Source: JAVRLS01 sp031961205
GTDB taxonomy: Archaea; Thermoplasmatota; Thermoplasmata; Thermoplasmatales; Thermoplasmataceae
Assembly: GCA_031961205.1 (NCBI GenBank)
Contig: JAVRLS010000060.1
Span: 1 to 6,198 of the forward strand
Length of the DNA stretch: 6,198 nucleotides
Direction: 5' to 3'
Within the stretch, counting starts at the first letter, position 1. Each line of letters starts with the position of its first letter. Positions 5,013-6,198 of the stretch are shown in pieces. A program made the translations under genes and the position numbers. Below the pieces are notes generated by a model, which saw nothing but the letters and a program-made list of their open reading frames with translations, was not told where the DNA came from and ran no database searches.

Positions 5013-6161
5013 TTACCTGTAATTTTCGATATTATCCGCCATGGTTTTTTCAAACTGGAGCGCATAAGAATCGATCTCATCTATCTCTTCAAGGGTTTTT
5101 TCCATATTTGAATGATCGGATTGATGCCATAATCTGATGATATCCTCCTGATACCCGTTTAAGATATCCTCAATCCGCCTGTAACTCTTTGAACTGATTC
5201 CAGACAGTAATCCGTGAATGGCGTCTGATTGTTTCCAGTAGCTTTCTCCGTAATTTATTCCAACCGCTTCGCCATTGGAAATTATCACAGGCTTGTAAAG
5301 GGACATGCACGGATTCGGTGAAAACGTGATCCAGCTTTCCATTCTGCCCGCCTGGATGGTGAATACCATGGAATTTGCTGTTTGAAACGGCCTGGAGAAA
5401 CCGCGGGAGTGCATGCATATGTCTGCGTTCGTGCATTTTGCGGGTGAAAATGGATCAACTTCATGACTCCTCATGAATGACATGAATGCTTCCAGATCCT
5501 TGATTTTTCCCCTTTCGCCAAGGAATTCAGACGATTTTGAAAGCCTGCTGCCGCCCCTTCCGAGATGCGTATAAAATTTCCTTATTCCCGGGTTAAAATT
5601 GGATCCGGCACTTGATGTTTCGAATCCAAATGGGACATTTGATATAGAAGCCATATTAGCCTGCTTTTCATACAAGCAGGTCTTTCCAGAAGTTTCCAGC
5701 ACGTAGATTTCGTTTTTATCTGCCACAAGATACAGGTCATCATAGTACTCTTTTTTATGCTGGCTGTTGGATCCATCTATTCCATAATTCTCAACATACC
5801 TGGCCATAACATCAACCATTTCTCTGGAGGTCCGGCTTTCCTCCAGGCCCAGCCTGAGCAGATCCATGCCCGTCATTCCACTTCTGTGGAATCTTCTCTT
5901 CGTGAATACGGCTTCATTTCCAGCCACAACACCATATTCATTGAATCCCATTTCTGCTCCCCACATCCATGATGGCCTTGAAATAACGGTGCCTGCGGCT
6001 TCTCCTGACGTCTCTGCTTCTATATAGGTCATTTTCGTGATCTTGCTGTGTGTTCCTGCTTTGTTGTATTCGACGATCTGTGACTCCCCGGGATGCCTGT
6101 CGCTGTTCTTTGCAAATATCAGGCTCTTTTCCCCGCCAAGTAACGCCAGCGTATCACACAT
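5013..6161 (-). CDS. Secernin-like C69 family N-terminal-nucleophile hydrolase
   Basis: A 382-aa protein of the secernin branch of the peptidase C69 (PepD dipeptidase) family, close to the roughly 410 aa of animal secernins. It begins MCDTLALL: after Met removal Cys2 would be the N-terminal nucleophile that attacks an amide bond. Family blocks seen: IFAKNSDR (15-22), SRPSWMWGAEMGFNEYGVV (61-79) with GNEAVFTK (81-88), DLYLVADKNEIYVLETSGK (142-160), ISNVPFG (173-179), NADICMHSRG (245-254) and ITFSPNPCMSLYKP (278-291). The C-terminal third (YRRIEDILNGYQ onward) is helical and charged. No signal peptide, so cytoplasmic. The family includes dipeptidases and amidases, but the true substrate of archaeal members is not known; a peptide or acyl-amide hydrolase role is the family inference. 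A TATA box 26 bases upstream places transcription at the ATG itself, which keeps Cys at position 2. Confidence 0.93.
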   Translation of the reverse strand: MCDTLALLGGEKSLIFAKNSDRHPGESQIVEYNKAGTHSKITKMTYIEAETSGEAAGTVISRPSWMWGAEMGFNEYGVVAGNEAVFTKRRFHRSGMTGMDLLRLGLEESRTSREMVDVMARYVENYGIDGSNSQHKKEYYDDLYLVADKNEIYVLETSGKTCLYEKQANMASISNVPFGFETSSAGSNFNPGIRKFYTHLGRGGSRLSKSSEFLGERGKIKDLEAFMSFMRSHEVDPFSPAKCTNADICMHSRGFSRPFQTANSMVFTIQAGRMESWITFSPNPCMSLYKPVIISNGEAVGINYGESYWKQSDAIHGLLSGISSKSYRRIEDILNGYQEDIIRLWHQSDHSNMEKTLEEIDEIDSYALQFEKTMADNIENYR

Positions 6162-6182
6162 TGCGTTGAAGATGCATTTGTA

Positions 6183-6190
6183 GATATAAA
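6183..6190 (-). promoter_or_regulatory. TATA box for the secernin-like gene
   Basis: Minus-strand TTTATATC, the best box A in the window. Its TTTATA core is centred about 26 bases before the ATG at 6161, predicting a leaderless mRNA. No Shine-Dalgarno is present before the ATG. Confidence 0.6.
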
Positions 6191-6198
6191 ATTTATAC

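Overview
The window looks archaeal, most plausibly from the Thermoplasmatales or close relatives (acidophilic or thermophilic Euryarchaeota). The signs are a full-length archaeal-type RtcB RNA ligase, A/T-rich TATA boxes lying about 25-29 bases upstream of start codons with almost no leader, heavy use of ATA (Ile) and AGA/AGG (Arg) codons, and an archaeal-style winged-helix regulator. No rRNA, tRNA, CRISPR array, insertion sequence or integrase was found, so the lineage call is inference from style only.

Layout: (1) Bases 1-133, minus strand: the first 44 codons of a secreted or membrane-anchored protein that runs off the left edge. (2) Bases 184-1584, minus strand: rtcB. (3) Diverging from it across a 73-base promoter region, a small unrecognised helical protein (1658-1879, plus). 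(4) Bases 1880-2201: a 322-base gap that holds an open minus-strand frame with protein-like composition but no normal start codon. (5) Bases 2217-3113, plus: a winged-helix DNA-binding protein followed 36 bases later by a GNAT acetyltransferase. (6) Bases 3138-3717, minus: two overlapping small helical proteins, the second with a strong internal Shine-Dalgarno. (7) Bases 3897-4838, plus: a radical SAM enzyme with a C-terminal cysteine cluster, divergent from the small-protein pair. (8) Bases 5013-6161, minus: a secernin-like C69 N-terminal-nucleophile hydrolase, convergent with the radical SAM gene.

The genes do not form one obvious pathway. RtcB is tRNA-splicing and RNA-repair housekeeping. 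The regulator and acetyltransferase could share a transcript. The radical SAM enzyme and the divergent helical pair may be functionally linked by position only. The least explained parts are the start-less frame at 1992-2168, the 73-aa protein facing rtcB, and the radical SAM plus small-protein neighbourhood. No recognisable defence system or new multi-gene machine could be shown from the sequence.
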